A stretch of 40,882 nt of DNA, from positions 93,793-134,674 of the forward strand of contig PLYR01000137.1 in the NCBI GenBank assembly GCA_003153435.1. The letters run 5' to 3'. Shown piece after piece: positions 31,210-39,175 of the stretch; position 1 is the stretch's first letter, and each line of letters starts with the position of its first letter. Below the pieces are notes generated by a model that worked only from the letters and a program-made list of their open reading frames with translations, did no database searches and had not been told where the DNA came from. The stretch comes from Bacteroidota bacterium. GTDB lineage: Bacteria > Bacteroidota > Bacteroidia > Palsa-965. The position numbers and the translations under genes were made by a program.

Positions 31210-31225
31210 CTGGAAATGCTATGTC

Positions 31226-31253
31226 TTGTTTTGCTCTACAAGTGTTAACTTTA
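31226..31253 (+). promoter_or_regulatory. Promoter TTG-N17-TAACTTTA, 4 nt before start
   Basis: A TTG at 31226-31228 is spaced 17 nt from TAACTTTA (31246-31253), close to the Bacteroidota TTG-N17-23-TAnnTTTG pattern. The -7 box ends 4 nt before the ATG at 31258, so the transcript may be leaderless. Confidence 0.5.
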
Positions 31254-31257
31254 CCAA

Positions 31258-31761
31258 ATGTGGAAGCTCTGCCTGTTTTTTTTATGTTGTTCTGTATGGG
31301 GGTCTGCGCAGCAGAGCACACCACTCCAATCTACCAAAGCATACCAATGGTTTGAAAGTAACGGTGTTTGCATGGATTCAACCAAGCAACCCTGGTTGTA
31401 TTTCAATGCTTATGAATGGGCAGGAACCCGTTATCACTATGGACAGGCCATCAAACAAAAAGGAACCGACTGTTCGGGCTTTGTCTCTTCCGTATACCGG
31501 GATGTTTATTGCCTTGATCTCTGCCGTAGCTCCTCATCCATCTGGACTCAAACCACCGCCATACAAAAAAAGGATTTACAGGAAGGGGATATACTCTTTT
31601 TCAAAATCCGCAAGGGACAGATTTCTCATGTAGGAATATATCTTGGTAATAATAAGTTCATCCATGCTGCCGTAAAGGGCGGGGTAATTGTGAGTGATCT
31701 GGGTGAACCGTATTATACCCACTATTTCTTCAGCGGCGGAAGGGTTTCTGTTAAAGAGTAA
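31258..31761 (+). CDS. NlpC/P60 family cell-wall hydrolase
   Basis: The 167-residue exported protein starts with a signal peptide (MWKLCLFFLCCSVWGSAQ). The NlpC/P60 cysteine-peptidase core follows: GTDCSGFVSSVY with the nucleophile C72, ISHVGIYLGNNKFIHAA with H124 and a second His at 136. Such enzymes cut peptide crosslinks or stems of peptidoglycan, usually D-Glu-m-DAP bonds. There are no SH3 or LysM domains, so substrate targeting is not obvious. It ends one base from the convergent M48 gene, without a terminator. Confidence 0.92.
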   Translation: MWKLCLFFLCCSVWGSAQQSTPLQSTKAYQWFESNGVCMDSTKQPWLYFNAYEWAGTRYHYGQAIKQKGTDCSGFVSSVYRDVYCLDLCRSSSSIWTQTTAIQKKDLQEGDILFFKIRKGQISHVGIYLGNNKFIHAAVKGGVIVSDLGEPYYTHYFFSGGRVSVKE

Positions 31762-31762
31762 T

Positions 31763-32614
31763 TTATTCTTCTGATGCAGGTTCTTCAACCTTCGTTGGAG
31801 CCACTTTTTTTAACTCCTCTTTTACAACGGACCAGTCGAGCGAAATGGGTTTAATGGTGAACCCTGCTGCTGTTTTGTATTCCAGAGCAGCTCTGATCCT
31901 ATCGGTATTTGAAGGGTGTGTGCTTAGGAATTCAGAAAGGTTCGAGTCGTTATCTTTCTCTTTTTTCATTCTCCGAAAAAAATCAGATAGTGTGGTCGGG
32001 TCGAGGTTGGATTTTTCCATGAGTGAAAAGGAAAAAGCATCCGCCTCTGCTTCCATATCTCTGCTGAAGGAGGTGGACATGGCGGTCCGCATAACTTCCC
32101 GGATGATTGAGGAGTTCCCTCCGCTTAGCACAGAGAGCATAATACTCAAGCCAAGCTCATTGACCAGCTTTGTCACTACATGCCGCTTTTGAGCATGTCC
32201 AATTTCATGGGCCAGTACAGCAGCGAGGTCTTCCGGGGTCTGGCAAAAATCAAGGAGGCCTGAATAGATGATAATATTTCCACCTGGCAGTGTGAAAGCA
32301 TTCACATCCTTTTTTTCCACCACATAGAAATGATAGGTAAATAAAGGATGGTCAAGATGCTCCAAAAGCCTGGAGGTAACAATGAAAATCGCAGAATCCA
32401 GTTTGGGAGAGTGAATCACCTTCTCCTTTGCATCAGGTGAAAGTATGGATTGCTCCATCAGTATAGTTCCCAGTTTTTTCTCCCGTTCAATAGAAACCAG
32501 GTCAGCTCCTTTGGGGGCATGTATGGAAGGCCAGGGTATGATTGCAAATGCAGCCCAGATAATGCCAAACACGACTATTAGCTTTGCAGCATCAATCCAA
32601 TATCTTTTCTTCAT
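31763..32614 (-). CDS. M48 family membrane-associated metallopeptidase
   Basis: The 283-residue protein has one N-terminal transmembrane segment (about residues 9-28) and an extracytoplasmic zinc-peptidase domain: VNAFTLPGGNIIIYSGLL, AVLAHEIGHAQKRH with HExxH at H136/E137/H140, and DMEAEADAF providing the third ligand (E188 region). The layout matches BepA/LoiP-type periplasmic proteases involved in outer-membrane protein quality control. Its ATG overlaps the stop of the DUF4870 gene (ATGA, 32611-32614), implying coupled expression. Confidence 0.92.
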   Translation of the reverse strand: MKKRYWIDAAKLIVVFGIIWAAFAIIPWPSIHAPKGADLVSIEREKKLGTILMEQSILSPDAKEKVIHSPKLDSAIFIVTSRLLEHLDHPLFTYHFYVVEKKDVNAFTLPGGNIIIYSGLLDFCQTPEDLAAVLAHEIGHAQKRHVVTKLVNELGLSIMLSVLSGGNSSIIREVMRTAMSTSFSRDMEAEADAFSFSLMEKSNLDPTTLSDFFRRMKKEKDNDSNLSEFLSTHPSNTDRIRAALEYKTAAGFTIKPISLDWSVVKEELKKVAPTKVEEPASEE

Positions 32615-33123
32615 GAAATGGATTTGGGTGGATGGTTTACTGCGGGTGCCTTCACAACATGATTGGCAACCAGGAAAACCTTTTCATAGGCCATAGGGCC
32701 GAAAAACCAATAGTAATACATTCTTCCTCTGCTGGCTTTAACAGCTGAAATGATTCCAAAAACGAGGTAAAGGATATTGGCAACTAAAAGCATGAGGGCA
32801 AAACCAATGAAGAAGTTATTGACGTGCCAGGTATGAAAAATGGCAATCCGAATTCCCCAAAATACGCACACTCCATTCGCAAGGGTGAGTGGAATTTGAG
32901 AAACAAGAGCCTGATAGGTATGAAACTTTACAAACAGACTGTTTGACTTATTCATGTGATAGTAGATGATGGAGGCAATAAGATTGATAATGGGCAATGG
33001 CAAACCAGCCCCCAATGCTGCAAACATCATCAGATAGCCTCCCATGGCATCGTCTTTCTCTTTGCGGGTAAGTTCATCGGGCTGAGGCACGGGAAAATAC
33101 TTCTGATTTTCTTCCATATTCAT
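32611..33123 (-). CDS. DUF4870-like membrane protein
   Basis: The 170 residues contain about four transmembrane helices with the Tic20/DUF4870 features: MMFAALGAGLPLPIINLIASIIYYHMNK, SLFVKFHTYQALVSQIPL, and a GIISAVKASRGRMYYYWFFG end. The family has no established role. ATG 33117 is an alternative start two codons in. It is the first gene of a two-gene unit with the M48 protease; a large hairpin separates it from the gene upstream on the same strand. Confidence 0.75.
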   Translation of the reverse strand: MNMEENQKYFPVPQPDELTRKEKDDAMGGYLMMFAALGAGLPLPIINLIASIIYYHMNKSNSLFVKFHTYQALVSQIPLTLANGVCVFWGIRIAIFHTWHVNNFFIGFALMLLVANILYLVFGIISAVKASRGRMYYYWFFGPMAYEKVFLVANHVVKAPAVNHPPKSIS

Positions 33124-33175
33124 TTTTTTTCAATATAAAGTTAGAGCTAATTCTTCATTCAGCAGAAGGGTGAAT

Positions 33176-33226
33176 GATAAACACCGGATAAGGAATGAAT
33201 TCATTTCTTATCCGGTGCAGTTTATC
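33176..33226. repeat. Long near-perfect palindrome
   Basis: Core arms CACCGGATAAG (33182-33192) and CTTATCCGGTG (33207-33217) surround the self-complementary AATGAATTCATT (33194-33205), so all 36 nt are symmetric apart from one G/T position. Outer arms GATAAA (33176-33181) and TTTATC (33221-33226) extend the symmetry with a 3-nt bulge. It sits between two minus-strand genes; neither side has a proper U tract. Confidence 0.9.
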
Positions 33227-33248
33227 AATTCTTATAGGTAAGGAAACC

Positions 33249-33875
33249 TTACTCCTTTCCGGAGAACGGAGGGTATTCGTCAGTCATATTTCTCAGATAA
33301 AGGTTAAGACGAGTGGTCCAGCGAAAGGTACCAACCTGAAAATCAAACCAAGACTTAGGATAACGACCGGTGAACAGGATCGCCCACCATGCACAGAAGC
33401 CAAGGATAGCGCCCCAGAGTACACGGAACAGGAGAACAAATCCATGAGGGATAATGATGTAAATGAAGCCGAAGAATGCACGGGCAAGAAGGAGCCCTCT
33501 GCTAAGGCTTGCAGGATAAGGAACCTCCAGAGTGGTTTGTGTATCTGTTCCATTTGGACCGAAAGCTGGGTAGCCATCTGAAAGATTTGATATTCTTGCT
33601 CCTAAACGGAGCTGCCAGCGAAGCATCTTTACGTTGTAATCAAAGAAGCTTTGTGGATAGCGGCCTGTAAACAAAATAACCCACCAGGCAATAAAGGAAA
33701 CAATACCAGCCCAGATATTGCAGAAAGCCATGATAAACATATGCGGGAGCTGCATGTAAATGGCACCAAAGAAAGAACGAAGCAACAACTGGCCCCTGGA
33801 ATAGGATTCCTGATAAACAACACTCAAGTTTAATTTTGCCGGATTTGCGCCCGAAGAGTCATTTGTGTTTTCCAT
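33249..33875 (-). CDS. DUF4389 protein with internal duplication
   Basis: The 208-residue membrane protein is built of two homologous halves, each with a DUF4389 unit: RSFFGAIYMQLPHMFIMAF ... AWWVILFTGRYPQSFFDY in the first and RAFFGFIYIIIPHGFVLLF ... AWWAILFTGRYPKSWFDF in the second, each followed by an amphipathic segment ending in SDGYPAF or TDEYPPF. Four transmembrane helices result. The family has no known function. It is separated from the downstream DUF4870 gene by a strong palindrome, and from the M61 gene upstream by 178 nt. Confidence 0.85.
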   Translation of the reverse strand: MENTNDSSGANPAKLNLSVVYQESYSRGQLLLRSFFGAIYMQLPHMFIMAFCNIWAGIVSFIAWWVILFTGRYPQSFFDYNVKMLRWQLRLGARISNLSDGYPAFGPNGTDTQTTLEVPYPASLSRGLLLARAFFGFIYIIIPHGFVLLFRVLWGAILGFCAWWAILFTGRYPKSWFDFQVGTFRWTTRLNLYLRNMTDEYPPFSGKE

Positions 33876-34053
33876 AAGATTTGTTTTTAGCCTTTGCGGC
33901 TCTTTTGTTAGGGATTCTGATGTTTGTTACTGATGAGTTGGATGTTGTAAAAAAAGAACATTTCCCCATACTGGCAAACTTTATCGATAGATAATTATGA
34001 ACAATCTATGAATAAAGGCACTTTGTCTTTAAAAACAGGGGATTGGGGACGAA
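33876..34053. other. Intergenic region, no feature assigned
   Basis: 178 bases between two minus-strand genes. I see no coding frame with family features, no intrinsic terminator for the M61 gene and no clean -7 element for the DUF4389 gene. Confidence 0.4.
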
Positions 34054-35808
34054 TCAGAATATCCGTCTGGACCAGCTTTGGTAGGCTGCCTGTTGAAGCT
34101 CATCGGTATGCTTGAGCTTCTGGATATAATAGATCCGATAATAGGTATCAGAACCTGGTTCAATGGTGAGTTCATGCAAGACTCCCTGGCGGGAGACGGT
34201 GAGACGAACAGGAGTGCCGGAGAAATACGAGCTCCATTCATGCAGATCATCTTTCAGCACAAAACCATTCAGTGCATGGATCTCATCGTTTATGGCCAGA
34301 CCGCCTTTATCGGACGGAGAATTGGGATATACAGCGCTTACTTTGAAATGATGCCCTTCATGATGAGCCCGGAAACCCAGATGCCCCTCATAGTGTTTTT
34401 TGCAACCTTGATTCCGAAGCTCAACTCCGATATATGCAGCCAGCTCTGAGAATTTTTTCTCATAGGATGTGGCTCCATAGACATACGTTTGAAAGAAATC
34501 ATCCAGATTTTCACCTGCCAGCTTTTCCACTTCCCGTTTATAATCATCTTCACTGTATCCAACCCCTCTCCTGGAATAATTGTAAAACAGAACGCGCATT
34601 ACATCATCGAGTGATTTCTCATTCCGGGTATTGCGGCGGATAATCATATCCGTCATAAAGGCAAGGAGGCAGCCTTCATCGTAAATGGAAGTTTTCCTTC
34701 CGGGTATTCCCGGAACATAGCCATCTAACCAGGTGTCAAAAGAGGACTCGGCTACGCTCAGATTATATCGGGCCGGGTTGTCGAAATGCTTCTGAAGCCG
34801 TTCATGAACAGTTTTTAGATATTCAAACTCCGAGTAAACACCGGAGCGGAACAGAAAGAGATCCCCATAATAAGTGGTGATGCCTTCACAGACATAACCT
34901 AATCTGGAATAATTTTCCCGGGTATAGTCATAAGGCATCATTTCCACCGGCCGGATGGATTTAATGTTCCATGCATGGTATAATTCATGCGAGCTCACCC
35001 CGAGAAGATTTTCATAAATCTCCCCTTCATTCAACTTGTAACCAGGGCCCAATGCAATGACGGTGGACTTCAGGTGTTCCACTCCATGATAAAATTTATA
35101 GGGGAGTATCTGGTAAAGAAAATGGTATTCATCATGCACAAACTCCTTCATCATCACAAACTGTTCATTGATAAAAATGAAAAAGTCGTTGATGATGCGC
35201 GACCAGGCAGGTTTGCATTCCCCCTGAAACCAAAGATTAAATTCTACTCCATCGAGAACGAAGGTGTTATGCTGAAGTGTGGGACTGGCAATCAGAGGGC
35301 TGTCGGCTAATTCATGAAAGTCAGCGGCCAGGAGTGTGACTGTTTTTCTTTCCGGGAGAGAAGAAATTCCGGATGGACCCTTTTTCATGGAGCATGCTAC
35401 CTCGTAATCAACAGGGAGATGCAACACTACCTCTACGGGTTCTTCAATCCTCCCTTCTACATAAAGACAGCAGTTCACCGGATTCATATAGAGCTGCGTG
35501 GTATCTAAAAAAGTAGAACCTGCATTTAACTCTGCACCGAAATAATTGTAACGGATGTGAACTTCAGCGGCTCCTTTACAGTTCACAGACCACAGATCCT
35601 TCTTCAATTTGTGAAATTCCAGCTTAGTGCCTTTCTCGTCGAATGCAGCCCAGCGTTGAACATTTTTTGCAAAATTTCCAAGCTCATAGCGGCCAGGCCT
35701 CCAGGAAGGAAGTTGGAAGTTCAGGCAGTCTGCCCATTTGGTTTGGGCAGCAAACTCAATATCAATAAAATGAGAATGAGGTCGGGTCCAGGAAATGCTA
35801 TACTTCAT
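34054..35808 (-). CDS. M61 family metallopeptidase with PDZ domain
   Basis: The 584-residue protein has the M61 (glycyl aminopeptidase-type) N-terminal beta domain (FQLPSWRPGRYELGNFAKNV), a gluzincin core with HELYHAWNIKSIRP (H274, E275, H278) and the downstream E308 in CEGITTYYGDL. A PDZ domain lies at about 480-560 (FKVSAVYPNSPSDKGGLAINDEIHALNG). No signal peptide is visible, so it is probably cytoplasmic despite the PDZ. It lies 30 nt behind ilvE on the same strand and is probably read from the ilvE promoter. Confidence 0.93.
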   Translation of the reverse strand: MKYSISWTRPHSHFIDIEFAAQTKWADCLNFQLPSWRPGRYELGNFAKNVQRWAAFDEKGTKLEFHKLKKDLWSVNCKGAAEVHIRYNYFGAELNAGSTFLDTTQLYMNPVNCCLYVEGRIEEPVEVVLHLPVDYEVACSMKKGPSGISSLPERKTVTLLAADFHELADSPLIASPTLQHNTFVLDGVEFNLWFQGECKPAWSRIINDFFIFINEQFVMMKEFVHDEYHFLYQILPYKFYHGVEHLKSTVIALGPGYKLNEGEIYENLLGVSSHELYHAWNIKSIRPVEMMPYDYTRENYSRLGYVCEGITTYYGDLFLFRSGVYSEFEYLKTVHERLQKHFDNPARYNLSVAESSFDTWLDGYVPGIPGRKTSIYDEGCLLAFMTDMIIRRNTRNEKSLDDVMRVLFYNYSRRGVGYSEDDYKREVEKLAGENLDDFFQTYVYGATSYEKKFSELAAYIGVELRNQGCKKHYEGHLGFRAHHEGHHFKVSAVYPNSPSDKGGLAINDEIHALNGFVLKDDLHEWSSYFSGTPVRLTVSRQGVLHELTIEPGSDTYYRIYYIQKLKHTDELQQAAYQSWSRRIF

Positions 35809-35838
35809 AGAGGGTTATAGGTCCCGCCAGGGGATTAA

Positions 35839-36909
35839 TTACTTAATCTGATAAACCCAGTTATGTTTATCCTCGATTCTTCCCTTGCGTATGCCTTCAA
35901 GTTCAACTGCTACACGGTTCGAGAAGATACGTTCTTCCACAGGCGCCAATTCATAATCCCTGCCTTCGAATCCGATGCCGGAGATATGAGCAATGGTGGC
36001 AGCGGTTCCGGTACCGAATGCTTCCTGCAATGTTTTCTTCTTATGTGCATCGAGCACTTCGTCGATACTGATCTTACGTTCCTGGACGCGGTAGCCCCAG
36101 TCACGTGCAAGCGTAAGCACACTGTCGCGTGTAATTCCGGCAAGAATGGTATCTCCAAGAGGAGGAGTAATCAGAATATCATCAATCATAAACATGGCGT
36201 TCATCGTCCCTGATTCTTCCAGGAACCGGTGATTGCGGGCATCCGTCCAGATAATCTGCTGGTAACCGCGTTGCTGAGCCAGGCGTGTCGGGAAGAGTGA
36301 ACGTCCGTAGTTCCCTGCTGCTTTTACAAAACCAATACCCCCTTCAACCGCACGGATATAGTTTGTTTCCACCAGTACCCGAACCGGTGCATTGTAATAA
36401 GCGGCAACAGGAGAGGTGATGATGATGAACTTATAGGTATCGGCTGGCTTCACACCAATATACTCATCCGTGCTGATCATGAACGGACGGATGTAAAGCG
36501 AAGTTCCTTTTTCAGAGGGTACCCAGGCACTGTCCATTTGAACCAGTTGGGTAAGTCCTTCCATGAATAATTCTTCCGATACATTGGGCATAGCCATACG
36601 CTCGGCAGATATATTGAGTCTTCTCCAGTTTGCTTCGGGGCGGAAAAGATTAATCTTTCCATCTTCCGTACGGTATGCTTTCATGCCTTCGAAGATGGCC
36701 TGACCATAGTGAAACGCAGAATTGGCAGGGCTTATCTCCATCTTCCCATATGGAAGAATCTCGGCTTTGCTCCACTGCCCATCTGCATATTCTGCAACGA
36801 ACATATGATCGGAGAAATATTTACCAAACTGAAGATTCTTCATGTCCAGTTCTGAAATCCTCGACACAGGTGTTTTTCGGACATCGATCTTAAGGGAAGT
36901 TTGCAGCAT
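35839..36909 (-). CDS. ilvE: Branched-chain amino acid aminotransferase
   Basis: The 356-residue PLP enzyme of fold type IV interconverts Leu/Ile/Val and their 2-oxoacids with glutamate. Signatures: FHYGQAIFEGMKAYR, LYIRPFMISTDEYIGV, the PLP lysine K196 in GFVKAAGNYGRSL, and SGTMNAMFMIDD with ITRDSVLTLARDWGY. The length is that of the eukaryote-like/BCAT class common in Bacteroidota. The start ATG 36909 is preceded by TACCTTTA on the minus strand (36960-36967). It supplies the substrate class used by the E1 protein earlier in the window, although the genes are 24 kb apart. Confidence 0.95.
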   Translation of the reverse strand: MLQTSLKIDVRKTPVSRISELDMKNLQFGKYFSDHMFVAEYADGQWSKAEILPYGKMEISPANSAFHYGQAIFEGMKAYRTEDGKINLFRPEANWRRLNISAERMAMPNVSEELFMEGLTQLVQMDSAWVPSEKGTSLYIRPFMISTDEYIGVKPADTYKFIIITSPVAAYYNAPVRVLVETNYIRAVEGGIGFVKAAGNYGRSLFPTRLAQQRGYQQIIWTDARNHRFLEESGTMNAMFMIDDILITPPLGDTILAGITRDSVLTLARDWGYRVQERKISIDEVLDAHKKKTLQEAFGTGTAATIAHISGIGFEGRDYELAPVEERIFSNRVAVELEGIRKGRIEDKHNWVYQIK

Positions 36910-36959
36910 AGGATGGGCTTTGGTTAGAATGCGAAGACAAGAATTATTCTTATCCTGAA

Positions 36960-36967
36960 TAAAGGTA
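36960..36967 (-). promoter_or_regulatory. -7-like element of ilvE (TACCTTTA)
   Basis: This minus-strand TAnnTTTA variant lies 50 nt before the ilvE ATG. A TTTG about 15 nt further upstream is closer than standard spacing. Confidence 0.35.
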
Positions 36968-37098
36968 ATAATCTTTTTTATTCAAAAAAATTATTTGAAG
37001 ATGGCTGTTTCGCAATACTGGCCTGTTTTTTCCTATTTCCTCCTCAGTAATGGATTCGGCCGGATAAACCACGTGTTTTCACGGTCGGATAAAAACCG

Positions 37099-37106
37099 TA
37101 ATTTTG
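37099..37106 (+). promoter_or_regulatory. -7 promoter element (TAATTTTG) 4 nt before start
   Basis: An exact TAnnTTTG match ends 4 nt before the methyltransferase ATG. A TTTT at 37076-37079 about 19 nt upstream stands in for the -33 box. The transcript should be leaderless or nearly so. Confidence 0.5.
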
Positions 37107-37110
37107 CAGT

Positions 37111-37905
37111 ATGGCAGATGACAGGCATGGGACCTCCCCGGATTGTACCTGGTTTGAGAATTGGTTCGACAGCAAATATTATCACATCCTCTACGGTAAC
37201 AGAGATCAGGCAGAAGCAGAGCTATTTATGAATAACCTGATTCGCTTTCTGAAGGTCCCTTCAGGAGCCAGGATTCATGACCTTTGTTGTGGAAAAGGAA
37301 GGCATTCTGTTTTTCTAAGCTCCAAAGGATTTGAAGTAACCGGTACTGACCTGAGCGAAGCCAGCATCCGGTTTGCAAAGCAATTCGAGAATGAATCTCT
37401 TAACTTTTACATCAGTGATATGCGTACCACTATACGCATCAATTATTTCGATTTTGTCTTTAACCTTTTTACCAGCTTTGGTTATTTTGCATCCGACCGG
37501 GAGCATGAAGAAGTTGTTCGTGCGGTCCACTCCTCTCTCCGCCCCGGTGGAATCTTTGTGCTCGATTACCTCAATACCAGCAAAGTAAAAAAGCAGCTTA
37601 CAGGAACAATGTTTAAAGAAGCGGAAGGAATCCGGTTTGAGATTAACAAGAGCCTGGAGAATGGATACATCAATAAAAAGATTTCCTTTTCCGACAAGGG
37701 CAAACAGTATGCTTTCCAGGAACGCGTTCGGGCATACACCAAAGGAGAGCTTGAAAAAGCCTTGCTTAAAAATGGCTTCGAAGCTCTCCAGTTCAAGGGT
37801 AATTATATGCTGGACGAATTTGATGAAGAAAAATCCGACCGTCTGATCATTATCGGAAAGAAAAAGAGTTTATCCGATTCGAGACTTAACCCAAAGTCTG
37901 AATAA
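37111..37905 (+). CDS. Class I SAM-dependent methyltransferase
   Basis: The 264-residue protein has the SAM-binding motif I IHDLCCGKGRHSVFLSSKGF, motif II VTGTDLSEASIRFA, and later FDFVFNLFTSFGYF and LRPGGIFVLDYLNT. The N-terminal TWFENWFDSKYYHILYGNRD segment is typical of a widespread group of small-molecule methyltransferases in Bacteroidota; the acceptor is unknown. The last 20 nt overlap the 3' end of the convergent peroxiredoxin gene, so both C-termini use the same DNA. Confidence 0.88.
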   Translation: MADDRHGTSPDCTWFENWFDSKYYHILYGNRDQAEAELFMNNLIRFLKVPSGARIHDLCCGKGRHSVFLSSKGFEVTGTDLSEASIRFAKQFENESLNFYISDMRTTIRINYFDFVFNLFTSFGYFASDREHEEVVRAVHSSLRPGGIFVLDYLNTSKVKKQLTGTMFKEAEGIRFEINKSLENGYINKKISFSDKGKQYAFQERVRAYTKGELEKALLKNGFEALQFKGNYMLDEFDEEKSDRLIIIGKKKSLSDSRLNPKSE

Positions 37906-38356
37906 CCTTCTTGATGGCTTCGAAATCAGGAATCTTCGTTGCATCTTCCAAAACCTCTGCATAGCGCACTATTCCGGCCTTGTCAATGACGAATGCGGAA
38001 CGCTTGGAGACTCCTTTCAAACCGAGGATCCAGTCCTGATAGATCGATCCGTAATTTGCGGAAGCTTCTTTATTGAAATCAGAGAGCAGTGGAAAATTGA
38101 TATTCTGCTCGGCTTTGAATTTATTAAGTGAAAAAGGCATGTCTACGCTGATGCCATAGACATTAGCATTCATACCATTATAAAAAGCAATATCATCACG
38201 GGTTGCACACAGCTCCTTGGTACAGGTTCCGGTAAAAGCAGCCGGAAAAAAAAGCAACAGCACGTTTTTCCCTTTCTGTGCAGAGAGAGTGGTCATGTTT
38301 TTATCCTGATCAGGAAGAGTAAAATCCGGGGCGGCTTGGCCGATAGAAATTTTCAT
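37886..38356 (-). CDS. Peroxiredoxin (AhpE/Tpx-like redoxin)
   Basis: The 156-residue thiol peroxidase has a peroxidatic cysteine C45 in the PxxxTxxC motif PAAFTGTC, with C50 five residues on as a possible resolving cysteine. IGQAAPDFTLPDQD at the N-terminus and AFVIDKAGIVRYAEVLED near the C-terminus are family features. The reductant is unknown; bacillithiol or thioredoxin are candidates given bshA. It is divergent from the second peroxiredoxin across 166 nt, suggesting joint response to peroxide, and overlaps the methyltransferase 3' end. Confidence 0.92.
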   Translation of the reverse strand: MKISIGQAAPDFTLPDQDKNMTTLSAQKGKNVLLLFFPAAFTGTCTKELCATRDDIAFYNGMNANVYGISVDMPFSLNKFKAEQNINFPLLSDFNKEASANYGSIYQDWILGLKGVSKRSAFVIDKAGIVRYAEVLEDATKIPDFEAIKKVIQTLG

Positions 38357-38381
38357 GTTAGAGTTTCGTTTTGTTAGGCCG

Positions 38382-38389
38382 TAAAGTTA
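38382..38389 (-). promoter_or_regulatory. -7-like element of peroxiredoxin (TAACTTTA)
   Basis: This minus-strand TAnnTTTA variant lies 25 nt before the peroxiredoxin ATG at 38356. Confidence 0.4.
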
Positions 38390-38467
38390 GTAAATTACTC
38401 AAGTCCACAGGCTTCCGTGGATAATGTAAAATTAATACACAAGCCTCCTTTTCTCCTGCGTTTTTCC

Positions 38468-38475
38468 TACCTTTA
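38468..38475 (+). promoter_or_regulatory. -7-like element of 2-Cys peroxiredoxin (TACCTTTA)
   Basis: A TAnnTTTA variant 47 nt before the ATG at 38523, divergent from the other peroxiredoxin promoter. Confidence 0.4.
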
Positions 38476-38522
38476 CCCTTCGTAATCAGACTCAAATAAC
38501 AAACCTCTAAAAATCAATAATA

Positions 38523-39155
38523 ATGGCTGTATTAACAGGAAAAAAAGCACCTTCATTCAAAGCAACTGCTGTGGTGCACGGCGGTGAAATTGTAACTGAT
38601 TTTTCACTTGACCAGTACATTGGAAAGAAACATGTTGTGTTTTTCTTTTATCCAAAAGATTTCACATTTGTTTGCCCAACGGAGCTTCATGCTTTCCAGG
38701 AAAAACTGGGAGAATTTGAAAAACGGAACGTGGCTGTAGTAGCCTGTTCAACAGATACGGAGCAAAGCCATTGGGGCTGGCTGCAGATGGACAAGAAAAA
38801 CGGAGGAATCAAAGGGATCACCTACCCGATTGTTGCCGATACCACCAAGACCATCTCCGCTAATTTCGATGTATTAACCGGAGAGTATGATGTCAACGAA
38901 AAGGGAGAGCTGGTTGCTACCGGATCTATGATCGCTTACCGTGGATTGTTCCTGATCGATAAAAACGGAATTGTAAAACACCAAACAGTGAACGATCTTT
39001 CCCTTGGACGCAATGTGGATGAAGCACTCCGCATGGTGGATGCGCTACAGTTCAATGAAGAAAATGGAGAAGTTTGTCCTGCTAACTGGACTAAAGGCAA
39101 AGAAGGAATGAAAGCAAGCCATACCGGTGTAGCTGATTACCTGTCTAAACACTAA
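38523..39155 (+). CDS. Typical 2-Cys peroxiredoxin (AhpC/Prx1 class)
   Basis: The 210-residue peroxidase has C51 in FYPKDFTFVCPTELHAF as the peroxidatic cysteine and C186 in NGEVCPANW as the resolving cysteine. IAYRGLFLIDKNGIVKHQTVNDL, SLGRNVDEALRMVDALQF are Prx1-class features, and the C-terminal ADYLSKH tail extends past the resolving Cys. It reduces H2O2 and alkyl hydroperoxides, usually with thioredoxin or AhpF; no ahpF is in view. It stands alone between its own promoter and a strong terminator. Confidence 0.96.
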   Translation: MAVLTGKKAPSFKATAVVHGGEIVTDFSLDQYIGKKHVVFFFYPKDFTFVCPTELHAFQEKLGEFEKRNVAVVACSTDTEQSHWGWLQMDKKNGGIKGITYPIVADTTKTISANFDVLTGEYDVNEKGELVATGSMIAYRGLFLIDKNGIVKHQTVNDLSLGRNVDEALRMVDALQFNEENGEVCPANWTKGKEGMKASHTGVADYLSKH

Positions 39156-39175
39156 GCAAGTTTTAAAATAGTTTC

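Noticed and set aside
31127-31633. 168-codon plus-strand frame crossing the HTH end and NlpC gene
   Set aside because: It overlaps both genes in another frame, and the translation is low-complexity with no motif.
37061-37093. Direct repeat CGGATAAA at 37061-37068 and 37086-37093
   Set aside because: Two copies of an 8-mer at 25-nt spacing are suggestive of an activator site but too weak alone to claim.
36995-37231. Plus-strand frame of 78 codons overlapping the methyltransferase start
   Set aside because: It starts with a weak codon, overlaps a well-supported gene and its promoter in another frame, and has no recognisable family feature.
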